A stretch of DNA of 64,000 nt, from contig NZ_JAGDEL010000020.1 in the NCBI RefSeq assembly GCF_017497975.1, positions 61,611 to 125,610 on the forward strand, in the 5' to 3' direction. The notes beneath the pieces were generated by a model. It ran no database searches, was not told the origin of the DNA, and saw nothing but the letters and a program-made list of their open reading frames with translations. A program made the position numbers and the translations under genes. The DNA is from Metabacillus bambusae. GTDB taxonomy: Bacteria > Bacillota > Bacilli > Bacillales > Bacillaceae. Positions 1 to 7,129 of this stretch are shown here, piece by piece (the first letter of the stretch is position 1; each line of letters opens with the position of its first letter).

Positions 1-506
1 TTTAAATGATCAATCCTCTGGTCCAGCCTTTCCAAACTTTCCAATGCACGTTTTATACTGAGAGTGCGGGTGTGATGTAAACCGCCTTCTTCTTCATCTT
101 TTTCATCCGCTAATTTAATAACAGTTTGCAGAGGGGTTCGAATGACATTTCCTCCAGGTAAAAATGAATCCGTATGAAATAATATGGCGAGAGCGATTTC
201 TTTTGCTTTGATGGGGTTTTCTCCAAGTCGAATTAATAATTTATGAGCTCGTTCAGCTCCTTTGATCGCATGAATATCATTCTGTTTATATAAGTCGTAG
301 TTCCACTTACCATCCTTATACCAGGTGTAATGGCCAATGTCATGAAGAAAACCTGCCTTTGCTGCACTATCAACGTCCAATCCTCTTTCTTTCCCTAAAC
401 GAAAAGAGTGATAAGAAACAGCAATTGCATGAGATAAACCTGAACGGATTACATACTTTCGAGTAATATGATGATTAAAAATATCAACCAATTTTACATC
501 ACGCAT
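1..506 (-). CDS. HD-domain phosphohydrolase, 3' end cut by window edge
   Basis: The minus strand is open from an ATG at 506 to the window edge, about 168 codons. A GGGAG ribosome site lies just upstream. The translation carries an HD signature: HAIAVSYHSFRLG, then FLHDIGHYTWY (the HD metal pair, about residues 54-55), then LFHTDSF and a late LADEKDE. This arrangement is typical of small HD metal-dependent phosphohydrolases and resembles B. subtilis YueE. Such proteins usually act on nucleotides or phosphate esters in the cytoplasm, but the substrate cannot be read from sequence. The C-terminus lies outside the window. No linked gene in the window suggests a pathway. Confidence 0.85.
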   Translation of the reverse strand, partial: MRDVKLVDIFNHHITRKYVIRSGLSHAIAVSYHSFRLGKERGLDVDSAAKAGFLHDIGHYTWYKDGKWNYDLYKQNDIHAIKGAERAHKLLIRLGENPIKAKEIALAILFHTDSFLPGGNVIRTPLQTVIKLADEKDEEEGGLHHTRTLSIKRALESLERLDQRIDHL

Positions 507-788
507 TGAACTTCTCCCTTATATGCCTACTCATTTTTTACATTACTATATTTCCTTCTAGTCTGATTTGCCATACCTTCTTAAGGAAAAAGCCCACAAA
601 AGGCAGCTTGGATCTTAAATGGACATACAGATCTTAAGTCAGCTGAAGTTTCAAAAATTATTTTACCGGTATTAAATTGAATTGAATGAGAGCAAGTAGT
701 TATTTTGAATATGACATATTTCAGATTACCTTTTAATACCTTGTATTATCATAAACATAAAACGATGCAAATATAGGGAGAGGAAATT

Positions 789-1715
789 ATGGCTATAAGC
801 CCCCCATTGTTACAAAGAGGAGATACGATTGGATTGGTAGCACCCGGAAGTCCTCTTGATGCAAGTATTATCAATGCCAGAGTCCAATATTTGAGAGATT
901 TAGGGTTTAATATCGTTTATGGCAGGCATGTTTATTCTTATGAGGGCATCACAGCTGCACCAGCTCAACAAAGAGCCGAAGATGTCATGAATATGTTCAG
1001 AAATCCGAGCGTCAAAGTGATCTTATCCACTAGAGGAGGGACAGGGGTTCAGACCATTCTTCCGTACCTCGATTTTGAAGTCATAAGAGCGAACCCTAAA
1101 ATAATATCTGGTTATAGTGATATAACCGTACTGTTAAATAGCTTGTATCAATCTAGTGATATCATTACCTTCCACAGTCTAATGCTAATTGATTTTAGAG
1201 TAGAAACACCTGCTTATAATTTCAATCAATTCTTTGCAGCAACTTCTACATTGACTTCTCCTAGGACGATTCAAAATCCACCGAATATGCCCCAAATGAG
1301 TTTAGTACCAGGAAATGTAACTGGTCCAATCGTAGGTGGGAATTTGACTTCGTTAGTCAATACTCTTGGTACACCATATGAACTGAATACACAAGGGAAA
1401 ATCCTTTTTTTAGAGGAGACCCATTCACCTAGTAATACGATTTTTCGGTATTTAACTCAATTAATGATGTCAGGTAAATTTAAAGATTGTCTTGGAATTA
1501 TTATGGGGGAATGTACGAATTGCCTTGTATCTTATGGTAAAACATATAATGATTTGATTAATGATTTGCTAGTTCCCTTAGGTAAACCACTGATGATCAA
1601 CCTTGCTACCGGGCATGGCTTTTATAAAGCTGCTATTCCTATAGGTGCTACTGTTAATCTCAATACGACAGATAATAGATTAACAGTACTTGAACCAACC
1701 GTTTCAAGGAAGTAA
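789..1715 (+). CDS. LD-carboxypeptidase, peptidase family S66 (LdcA/MccF-like)
   Basis: 308 residues, full length for S66. Serine peptidases of this family cut L,D bonds of muropeptides (LdcA, YkfA), and MccF-type members cleave microcin C-like peptidyl-nucleotides. The nucleophile elbow GYSDIT puts Ser at about 110; the Glu of FLEET (about 209-210) and the His of TGHGF (about 276) complete the triad. There is no signal peptide, so the enzyme is cytoplasmic. The start has a good GGGAGAGG site. It lies 22 bases before an MFS transporter on the same strand, so the two probably form an operon that imports or exports a peptide or muropeptide and then processes it. MccF-like self-immunity is an alternative role. 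Confidence 0.9.
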   Translation: MAISPPLLQRGDTIGLVAPGSPLDASIINARVQYLRDLGFNIVYGRHVYSYEGITAAPAQQRAEDVMNMFRNPSVKVILSTRGGTGVQTILPYLDFEVIRANPKIISGYSDITVLLNSLYQSSDIITFHSLMLIDFRVETPAYNFNQFFAATSTLTSPRTIQNPPNMPQMSLVPGNVTGPIVGGNLTSLVNTLGTPYELNTQGKILFLEETHSPSNTIFRYLTQLMMSGKFKDCLGIIMGECTNCLVSYGKTYNDLINDLLVPLGKPLMINLATGHGFYKAAIPIGATVNLNTTDNRLTVLEPTVSRK

Positions 1716-1737
1716 TCGAATTTAAAGGAGAACAGCG

Positions 1738-2928
1738 ATGAAAAAAACATGGCTATTAGGATTTGGGTTTTTTAGCATTAGTCTTGGATGGGCATTGTAT
1801 AATGGATTTGTTCCATTCTTTCTTAACGATTATCTTGCAAGCACGGCATTAATTGGCTTCCTAATGACGATTGATAATTATTTCGCCTTATTTTTACAGC
1901 CATATATCGGAAATCTTAGTGATCGAACAAATACACGCTATGGTCGCCGTATGCCTTATTTGCTTTTTGGTATACCAATTGCTGCTTTATTTTTTGCGCT
2001 TATTCCATTTCACACTAGCTTACTTACATTAATCCTCTTTATGATATGTATGAATTTATCTATGGCCCTTTTTCGTTCTCCTACAATTGCTCTAATGCCT
2101 GATATTACACCAGAATCTAATCGTACAAAAGCGAACGGAGTTATTAATTTTATGGGTGGCTGTGGTGCAATATTAGCATTAAGTGTCGGTTCTATTTTAT
2201 TCAGTATTGAAGAGTTTTTACCTTTTTTAGTGGTTTCAGTTATCTTTATAGTGTCATTATGGGTTATTTTTAAAAACATTAAAGAAAACCGTGATGCTAT
2301 TCCTTATGCAAATACATCTGCACCTAAAATAAGCTATAAAAACGAATTAACTAAACAGACTGTTTTCCTCTTAGCTGCTATCTTTTTTTGGTTTATTGCA
2401 ATTCAAGGGATGGAGGCATTATTTACACTATATGGAGTAAATGAGCTTGGCTTATCAAAAAGTTCTTCTGCATTTTCATTGGCCTTCTTTTCATTAAGCT
2501 TTGTACTATTCGCAATCCCAAGTGGAATATTAGGTGCAAAATATGGTAAGAAAAACATGATTGTGACCGGGATCTTAGGCCTGGTTTTCATTTTTTTACT
2601 ATTAAATTGGGTAGAATCCGTTTTTTTCCTAAGATCAATTCTATTTGTTGGTGGAATATTTTGGGGGTTTATAAATATCAATGCTTACCCTTTTATTGTT
2701 TCAACTGGGAGTGAGCTTAGTTACGGAACTCGAACTGGTTTATATTATTTCGTTTCTTCATTAGCAGCGATCATTTCACCACCAACTTTAGGACTTTTAG
2801 TTGATTTTTTTGGCTTTGGACTATTATTTTTTGCAGCTGCAGGAAGTATGCTCCTTGCATTACTTTGTATGCTTAAGGTTAACAAAACAGAGACTTATTC
2901 TCCTTCGGTTCATAAACTGAATGGTTAA
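1738..2928 (+). CDS. MFS transporter, GPH/SLC45-like
   Basis: 396 residues with about 12 hydrophobic segments. After TM2 comes DRTNTRYGRRMPY, which matches the cytoplasmic loop of GPH and SLC45-like sugar:cation symporters (D-R-x-RxGRR-P). An AAAGGAG site precedes the start. It is co-directional with the S66 peptidase, with only 22 bases between them. The usual GPH cargo is a glycoside, pentoside or hexuronide, but the peptidase neighbour leaves open an amino-sugar or muropeptide cargo. No clear terminator follows the stop; the next bases are AT-rich and then a fragment of a dispersed repeat. Confidence 0.85.
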   Translation: MKKTWLLGFGFFSISLGWALYNGFVPFFLNDYLASTALIGFLMTIDNYFALFLQPYIGNLSDRTNTRYGRRMPYLLFGIPIAALFFALIPFHTSLLTLILFMICMNLSMALFRSPTIALMPDITPESNRTKANGVINFMGGCGAILALSVGSILFSIEEFLPFLVVSVIFIVSLWVIFKNIKENRDAIPYANTSAPKISYKNELTKQTVFLLAAIFFWFIAIQGMEALFTLYGVNELGLSKSSSAFSLAFFSLSFVLFAIPSGILGAKYGKKNMIVTGILGLVFIFLLLNWVESVFFLRSILFVGGIFWGFININAYPFIVSTGSELSYGTRTGLYYFVSSLAAIISPPTLGLLVDFFGFGLLFFAAAGSMLLALLCMLKVNKTETYSPSVHKLNG

Positions 2929-3030
2929 ACTAAATAAAAATTTATATATATCTGTTTTTTGCTTAGAGTTCTATTCAAGCAGCCCAAGAGGTCTATGGAC
3001 TCTAAAGCTGTTTATGAATAGTTTTTTAGA

Positions 3031-3080
3031 AAGGCTCTTTTCTAAGAGATTGTTGCTTTTAAAACAAAAACTATTAGGGT
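3031..3080. repeat. Fragment (one end) of a 222-bp MITE-like repeat
   Basis: This stretch matches, in inverse orientation, the right ends of the elements at 15287-15508 and 41606-41828: AGGCTCTTTTCTAAGAGA, then TTGTTGCTTTTAAAAC, then an A-rich segment with CTATT. Only about 50 bases of the end survive. It marks an old insertion or a solo end. Confidence 0.65.
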
Positions 3081-3165
3081 AAACAGTAGATAAAGTATTT
3101 CGTTATTATCATATAAACAGTCAATCTCTTAAGAAATATGTTTACTTAGGAAGGAGTAAAATAGA

Positions 3166-3300
3166 ATGAAGAAAAAGATAATTGAAGATTTTAGAAGTGC
3201 AAGCGAAGTTCATGATGACGTAATAAAGAAGACGAAAGGTAAAAACGAAACGGTAATAAAGGAAGCAGAAAAATACTTAAAAGAAACAAAAAAGAACTAA
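3166..3300 (+). CDS. 44-residue basic peptide, paralogue of the convergent gene at 3371-3505
   Basis: An ATG preceded by AGGAAGGAG opens a 44-codon frame: a short N-terminal part, then HDDVIKKTKGKN, then VIKEAEKYLKETKKN. It is rich in Lys and Glu, has no membrane segment, and probably folds as one amphipathic helix. I do not recognise a named family. The strong reason to call it real is the oppositely oriented frame 70 bases downstream, which has exactly the same length and a shared pattern (HDD-x-IK-x4-KN-x2-VI-x2-A-x2-Y). A stem-loop overlaps the stop codon. Confidence 0.6.
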   Translation: MKKKIIEDFRSASEVHDDVIKKTKGKNETVIKEAEKYLKETKKN

Positions 3301-3321
3301 GAGAGAAAACCGCTTAGTTCT
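3293..3321. terminator. Stem-loop between the two 44-codon genes
   Basis: Arms AGAACTAAG (3293-3301) and CTTAGTTCT (3313-3321) form a perfect 9-bp stem that overlaps the stop codon of the upstream small gene. The T tail is weak (ATTGTTT). Confidence 0.5.
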
Positions 3322-3370
3322 ATTGTTTATGCTTATTTGACCAGAACTTGCCATCGGCAGTAGGGACAAC

Positions 3371-3505
3371 TTAATTGGACTGAACATAACTAATTGCCTG
3401 GTTAATAACATCATCATTTTTCTTTTTAATATTTTTTATCAAATCATCATGAAGAGAACGAGAGTTGCTTTTTATTTCATATACAACGACCTTTTTATTA
3501 ACCAT
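3371..3505 (-). CDS. 44-residue peptide, paralogue of the gene at 3166-3300
   Basis: On the minus strand an ATG at 3505 follows a very strong site (GGGGGAGGGAG). The 44-codon frame begins MVNKKVVVYEIKSNSRS, continues LHDDLIKNIKKKNDDVI and ends NQAISYVQSN. Aligned without gaps to the plus-strand peptide it shares HDD, IK, KN, VI, A and Y at equal spacing, so the two are homologous. They face each other tail to tail. The function is unknown. A toxin/antitoxin-type or regulatory pair is conceivable but nothing in the sequence proves it. Confidence 0.65.
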   Translation of the reverse strand: MVNKKVVVYEIKSNSRSLHDDLIKNIKKKNDDVINQAISYVQSN

Positions 3506-3642
3506 GTTAGCTCCCTCCCCCTACTTCTGCTTTTCTCATAAATTTAGTATATAATTCACAACAAATCCATAAAAGGTATTGTGCTACTTTTATGTTAATT
3601 TTACAATGCTCATTGGCTGGATTCCACTCATTTTGCTGTGAT

Positions 3643-3762
3643 TTATCCATGATTAGGCTCTGTAGAACGGTCAGCAACATTTAACGCCCTCAAATAACTA
3701 GAAAGCTCGGTATTTAATTCTTCTAACTTATCCTCTATCTTTCTAATAGGTTCTAATGACAT
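3643..3762 (-). CDS. Possible 39-residue peptide
   Basis: Frame from ATG 3762 to TAA 3643. It begins MSLEPIRKIEDKLEELNTEL, a predicted coiled-coil helix, and ends in a polar tail. No good ribosome site is visible. The composition is protein-like, but there is no recognised family and no homologue in the window. A small gene or a remnant are both possible. Confidence 0.3.
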   Translation of the reverse strand: MSLEPIRKIEDKLEELNTELSSYLRALNVADRSTEPNHG

Positions 3763-3819
3763 GTTTATTTTTCTATGTTTTTCTCTTCATTTACAACAAA
3801 TGCACCAAACACAAAATAA

Positions 3820-3848
3820 AAAAGTACCTTATAAAGAAAGGTACTTTT
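3820..3848 (-). terminator. Terminator of the aldolase gene
   Basis: Arms AAAAGTACCTT (3820-3830) and AAGGTACTTTT (3838-3848) pair perfectly, with A/T runs on both sides. It lies 12 bases beyond the aldolase stop and could work in both directions. Confidence 0.8.
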
Positions 3849-3859
3849 CAAAAACAAAC

Positions 3860-4828
3860 TTATTTTGATACTGGAGCGAGAGATGCTTCTGGTGATGTTA
3901 CTTTGTCATAGAAATCTACATATTTATCACGATCGTCACTATCACGGTAGGCCATCGCAACACGTGGATGTTCATTTAATGCACCAGAGATCATGTATGG
4001 AATGATATAGCCCCACTCCCACTTTTGACGCATTTCAAGCATGTGCTTCTCAATAACGCCAAGAACTGGCTTCATTTCATAGCTTGCTTTTTGGATATAG
4101 GTTACGAGAAGCTCTGTGTGACAGTTTCCAGCCGCACGACCCATGCCATAAACAGATGAATCAAGGAAAGTAACTCCATTTCGCATCGCTGTTAAAGTAT
4201 TCGCGAATGCGAGCTGCATGTTGTTATGCGTATGGATACCAAGCTGTTTATTAGGGAGCATTGCTTTAAACTTTTTCACTTGATGCTCAATATCAGTCGG
4301 AGATAAGCTACCAAAGGAGTCAACGATATAGACAACATCTACAGGGCTTTCTTTCACCATTTCAAACGCTTCAATTAGCTGTTGTTCAGGTACACTTGAT
4401 AAAGCCATAATGTTAAGTGAAGTCTCATAACCCAAATCATGGAACATTTGGACAAGCTCCAAGCCCTTGTCCACTTCACGAATATAGCAAGCTATTCGAA
4501 TCATATCTAGCACACTTTGCTCACGAGGTAGAATATCATTTGGGTCTACACGCCCAATATCTACTAGAGCAGACAGCTTTGTAAACTTTTTCTCAGTGAT
4601 TACTTCTTCCTTGAGGAACTGATCATCAAGAAATCTCCAGTGATTAGGCTCTTTCGCATTAAGTAACTTTGCCGAATTTTTATAGCCTATCTCCATATAT
4701 TCAACACCAGCCTCACTTAGGCCGTCATATAAATCTTGAACGAATTTCACACTGAAATCCCAATTGTTTACCAACCCGCCATCTCGAATAGTACAGTCAA
4801 TTATATTGGTGCGATTTTCCATAGTCAT
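3860..4828 (-). CDS. HMGL-like aldolase
   Basis: 322 residues from the ATG at 4828, chosen because GGGAGGAAG lies 5-7 bases upstream; an in-frame ATG at 4858 has no such site. The protein is a TIM barrel of the HMG-CoA lyase / homocitrate synthase / 4-hydroxy-2-oxovalerate aldolase superfamily. IIDCTIRDGG near the N-terminus supplies the catalytic Arg-Asp pair. IHTHNNMQLA gives the HxH metal ligands, and GMGRAAGNCHTE is the late glycine-rich loop. It probably cleaves or joins a pyruvate-type unit, but the substrate is unknown. It lies downstream of the sulfatase on the same strand, separated by a hairpin and a short possible ORF, so a role in the polysaccharide locus is only suggested. Confidence 0.8.
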   Translation of the reverse strand: MTMENRTNIIDCTIRDGGLVNNWDFSVKFVQDLYDGLSEAGVEYMEIGYKNSAKLLNAKEPNHWRFLDDQFLKEEVITEKKFTKLSALVDIGRVDPNDILPREQSVLDMIRIACYIREVDKGLELVQMFHDLGYETSLNIMALSSVPEQQLIEAFEMVKESPVDVVYIVDSFGSLSPTDIEHQVKKFKAMLPNKQLGIHTHNNMQLAFANTLTAMRNGVTFLDSSVYGMGRAAGNCHTELLVTYIQKASYEMKPVLGVIEKHMLEMRQKWEWGYIIPYMISGALNEHPRVAMAYRDSDDRDKYVDFYDKVTSPEASLAPVSK

Positions 4829-4891
4829 TACTTCCTCCCGATTTATGTAAAATATCATTTAAATTTCTCATAAAGGTTGGTGAGTGTCAAC

Positions 4892-5002
4892 CTATTTTGT
4901 AAAACTATTATGAATTGTTGGGAAATGGAGGTTATTGAAATAAGGATTATAATGTTTATAGGTGACTATTGGGACAGAAAGAGATATCAAATTTGTACTC
5001 AT
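4892..5002 (-). CDS. Possible 36-residue peptide between sulfatase and aldolase
   Basis: ATG at 5002 is preceded by GGGAGG at ideal spacing. The frame starts MSTNLISLSVPIVTYKHYN and stops after 36 codons. It is unusually rich in Asn, His, Tyr and Phe, with no recognised domain. The strong ribosome site argues for translation; the length and composition argue for a truncated gene start. Confidence 0.35.
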   Translation of the reverse strand: MSTNLISLSVPIVTYKHYNPYFNNLHFPTIHNSFTK

Positions 5003-5040
5003 ATTGATTTCCTCCCTAATAAAAACTCGCATCCAAATAT

Positions 5041-5069
5041 AAGGGTGCAGCTTTACTAACTGCACCCTT
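5041..5069 (-). terminator. Stem-loop after the sulfatase gene
   Basis: Arms AAGGGTGCAG (5041-5050) and CTGCACCCTT (5060-5069) form a perfect 10-bp stem 17 bases past the sulfatase stop. The U tract is poor (ATATTTGG), so it may act as a 3' stabilising hairpin or a leaky terminator. Confidence 0.6.
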
Positions 5070-5085
5070 AAATAAATGTAACAAA

Positions 5086-6645
5086 TCAATCATTAACTTT
5101 TACTTTTGTTAAGGTACGAGGGTATACGTGGGTTCTTTTTGCCCATTCTTTCCATGTTCTCTTCATCTCTTCTACAAGAACTGGGTACTTATCTTTCAAG
5201 TTATGCGTTTCTGTTCGATCATTATTAATATTGTAAAGCTCCCAGTCTTTTTCTTTTACTTTTGATAGTTTCCATTCTCCTTGACGAATACCACAATGCT
5301 GTTCATGTTCAAAGCAAAATGTTCGTTGTGGAGTATTTTCCCCTAGAAAGGCTGTCAACAAGCTTTCACCTTCCATAGGCAGAATGCTATGGCCATTATA
5401 ATTTTTAGGATACGTAGCTCCAGTAATATCCACAAAAGTCGCCATAAAGTCGATAAAATGTCCTGGACGATGATCAATTTCTCCCTTACGCTTCACCTGC
5501 TCTGGCCAATGGGCAATTAAAGGTGTACTTATTCCTCCTTCATGACCATAATGTTTATAAAACGTAAGTGGAGTACTACACGCGTTCGCCCATCCTGATC
5601 CGTAACTATGATAGGTATCAGGGCCGCCCATTTTATCTAAATCCTCTTTTAGATGTAAAAAATTAGAGGTTGTAATCCAGTTATCAAATCCCCATGGATC
5701 CCATTCGGCACAGGCGCCATTATCAGAGCAAAATAAAATCAACGTATTCTCAAGTTCCCCATTTTCACGGATATTATCAAGGACTCGACCAATGTTTTGG
5801 TCCATACGTTCAACCATTGCAGCATAGATGGCCATTCTTTTCACTAAATCCTTTTGACGATCGGGATCAATGGAATCCCATGGTGGATTGATCCCGTGAA
5901 TATCCCTATCCCTATTCCAATATTCAGATCGTGGAGTTAATGGTGTATCCTCATCAACAATTTGTAACTTCTTCATCCGCTCTAGACGCTCTTCTCGAAT
6001 CTTATCCCAGCCTTTTTCATATACCTTTTCATATTTTGCAAATTCCTCTTTCGGAGCTTGTAATGGAAAATGTGGGGCATTATAAGCAAGGTAAAGAAAA
6101 TATGGATGATCATCCTCACGAGAATCCTTAATGAAATCCAATGCGTGGTCTGTAATGGCATCTGTTGCGTAAAATTCTCCTTCTGCGTAATTGTGTTCTG
6201 GTCGACCTTCAGGTAAACGAATATAATCTTTTTTATCCCAAAAGCTTGTAAAGCCTCCTAAAAGACCGTAAAAATCATCAAAGCCTCTCTCAATTGGTCC
6301 ATGTTTTCCAACATGCCATTTACCAGATAAATACGTATGGTAACCATCCTCTTTTAAAACTTCAGCGAGAGTAACACACTGATCTTTTAAATACCCGCGA
6401 TATCCTGGTGTTTCACGATCCTCAGTCATTTCACCTACGCCTGCTTGATGTGGATATAATCCACTTAACAGTGAAGCACGGCTTGGGCAGCAACGAGCAG
6501 AATTGTAAAATTGGGTAAAACGCAGTCCATCCATTGCAAGTTGATCTAGATTTGGAGTCAGAATCTCTCCGCCAAAACTTCCTAAATCTGAAAACCCTAA
6601 ATCATCTGCCAATATCAATAAAATATTTGGTCGCTTTTTTGTCAT
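5086..6645 (-). CDS. Formylglycine-dependent sulfatase (arylsulfatase family S1)
   Basis: 519 residues. It hydrolyses sulfate esters, here probably on a polysaccharide fragment. The N-terminal LADDLGFSD gives two metal-binding Asp residues. CCPSRASLLSG places the Cys of the C-x-P-S-R motif at about residue 52, to be oxidised to formylglycine. GKWHVGKHG and CSDNGACAE are further sulfatase active-site motifs. There is no signal peptide, so it should act in the cytoplasm after import, unlike many polysaccharide-locus sulfatases. A maturase (anSME or FGE) is needed but is not encoded in the window. It lies next to the GH43, GH2 and ABC genes on the same strand, which suggests a sulfated glycan as substrate. 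Confidence 0.9.
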   Translation of the reverse strand: MTKKRPNILLILADDLGFSDLGSFGGEILTPNLDQLAMDGLRFTQFYNSARCCPSRASLLSGLYPHQAGVGEMTEDRETPGYRGYLKDQCVTLAEVLKEDGYHTYLSGKWHVGKHGPIERGFDDFYGLLGGFTSFWDKKDYIRLPEGRPEHNYAEGEFYATDAITDHALDFIKDSREDDHPYFLYLAYNAPHFPLQAPKEEFAKYEKVYEKGWDKIREERLERMKKLQIVDEDTPLTPRSEYWNRDRDIHGINPPWDSIDPDRQKDLVKRMAIYAAMVERMDQNIGRVLDNIRENGELENTLILFCSDNGACAEWDPWGFDNWITTSNFLHLKEDLDKMGGPDTYHSYGSGWANACSTPLTFYKHYGHEGGISTPLIAHWPEQVKRKGEIDHRPGHFIDFMATFVDITGATYPKNYNGHSILPMEGESLLTAFLGENTPQRTFCFEHEQHCGIRQGEWKLSKVKEKDWELYNINNDRTETHNLKDKYPVLVEEMKRTWKEWAKRTHVYPRTLTKVKVND

Positions 6646-7086
6646 CTCTATCCCTCCAACCTCTATTTATGTATTTCTCTTATTCTTATGATCTTAGAAA
6701 CTAGTAGTGTGCTTATTCATGTAGGTTCAGAGTCCTTGTACTCTAATATCCTTTAAAAAATGTGATCCGATTTATTCCTTCCTTTAAATTCACTTTTTCT
6801 CAGCATTACCTTAAATCTTTAATAATAAAGGGTTAGAATATAATCTCATTTAATATATAAATATTTTGACACTAAATTTCTATTTTTTATTTCTACTTCT
6901 AATAAAGTAATAAAATATGAATTAACATTTAATTCTTTTGCTTTCTTATATATAATTATTAGGAAATCATTACTTATCCTTTGAATCATATTTATATCAC
7001 TTCCCTCATTACAAGTTCATTTTGGTATTAATTGGAGACTTAAAAGCCTGTACTTACATTTACAAAGTTATATAAATGATCAAGTT
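6646..7086. other. AT-rich intergenic region, no gene seen
   Basis: About 440 bases between the sulfatase start and the hairpin after GH43. It is very AT-rich, with no convincing ORF or repeat family. It presumably holds the promoter of the sulfatase, but I could not fix a -35/-10 pair. Confidence 0.6.
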
Positions 7087-7122
7087 AATAGGAAGGTAGA
7101 TGTTTGCTCCTACCTTCCTATT
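7087..7122 (-). terminator. Stem-loop after GH43
   Basis: Arms AATAGGAAGGTAG (7087-7099) and CTACCTTCCTATT (7110-7122) form a perfect 13-bp stem just past the GH43 stop. The tail is only moderately U-rich. Confidence 0.75.
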
Positions 7123-7129
7123 CGTGTTC

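Noticed and set aside
3000..3160. Possible riboswitch before the first 44-codon gene
   Set aside because: The structure seen there is the end of the MITE-like repeat; no known aptamer pattern fits.
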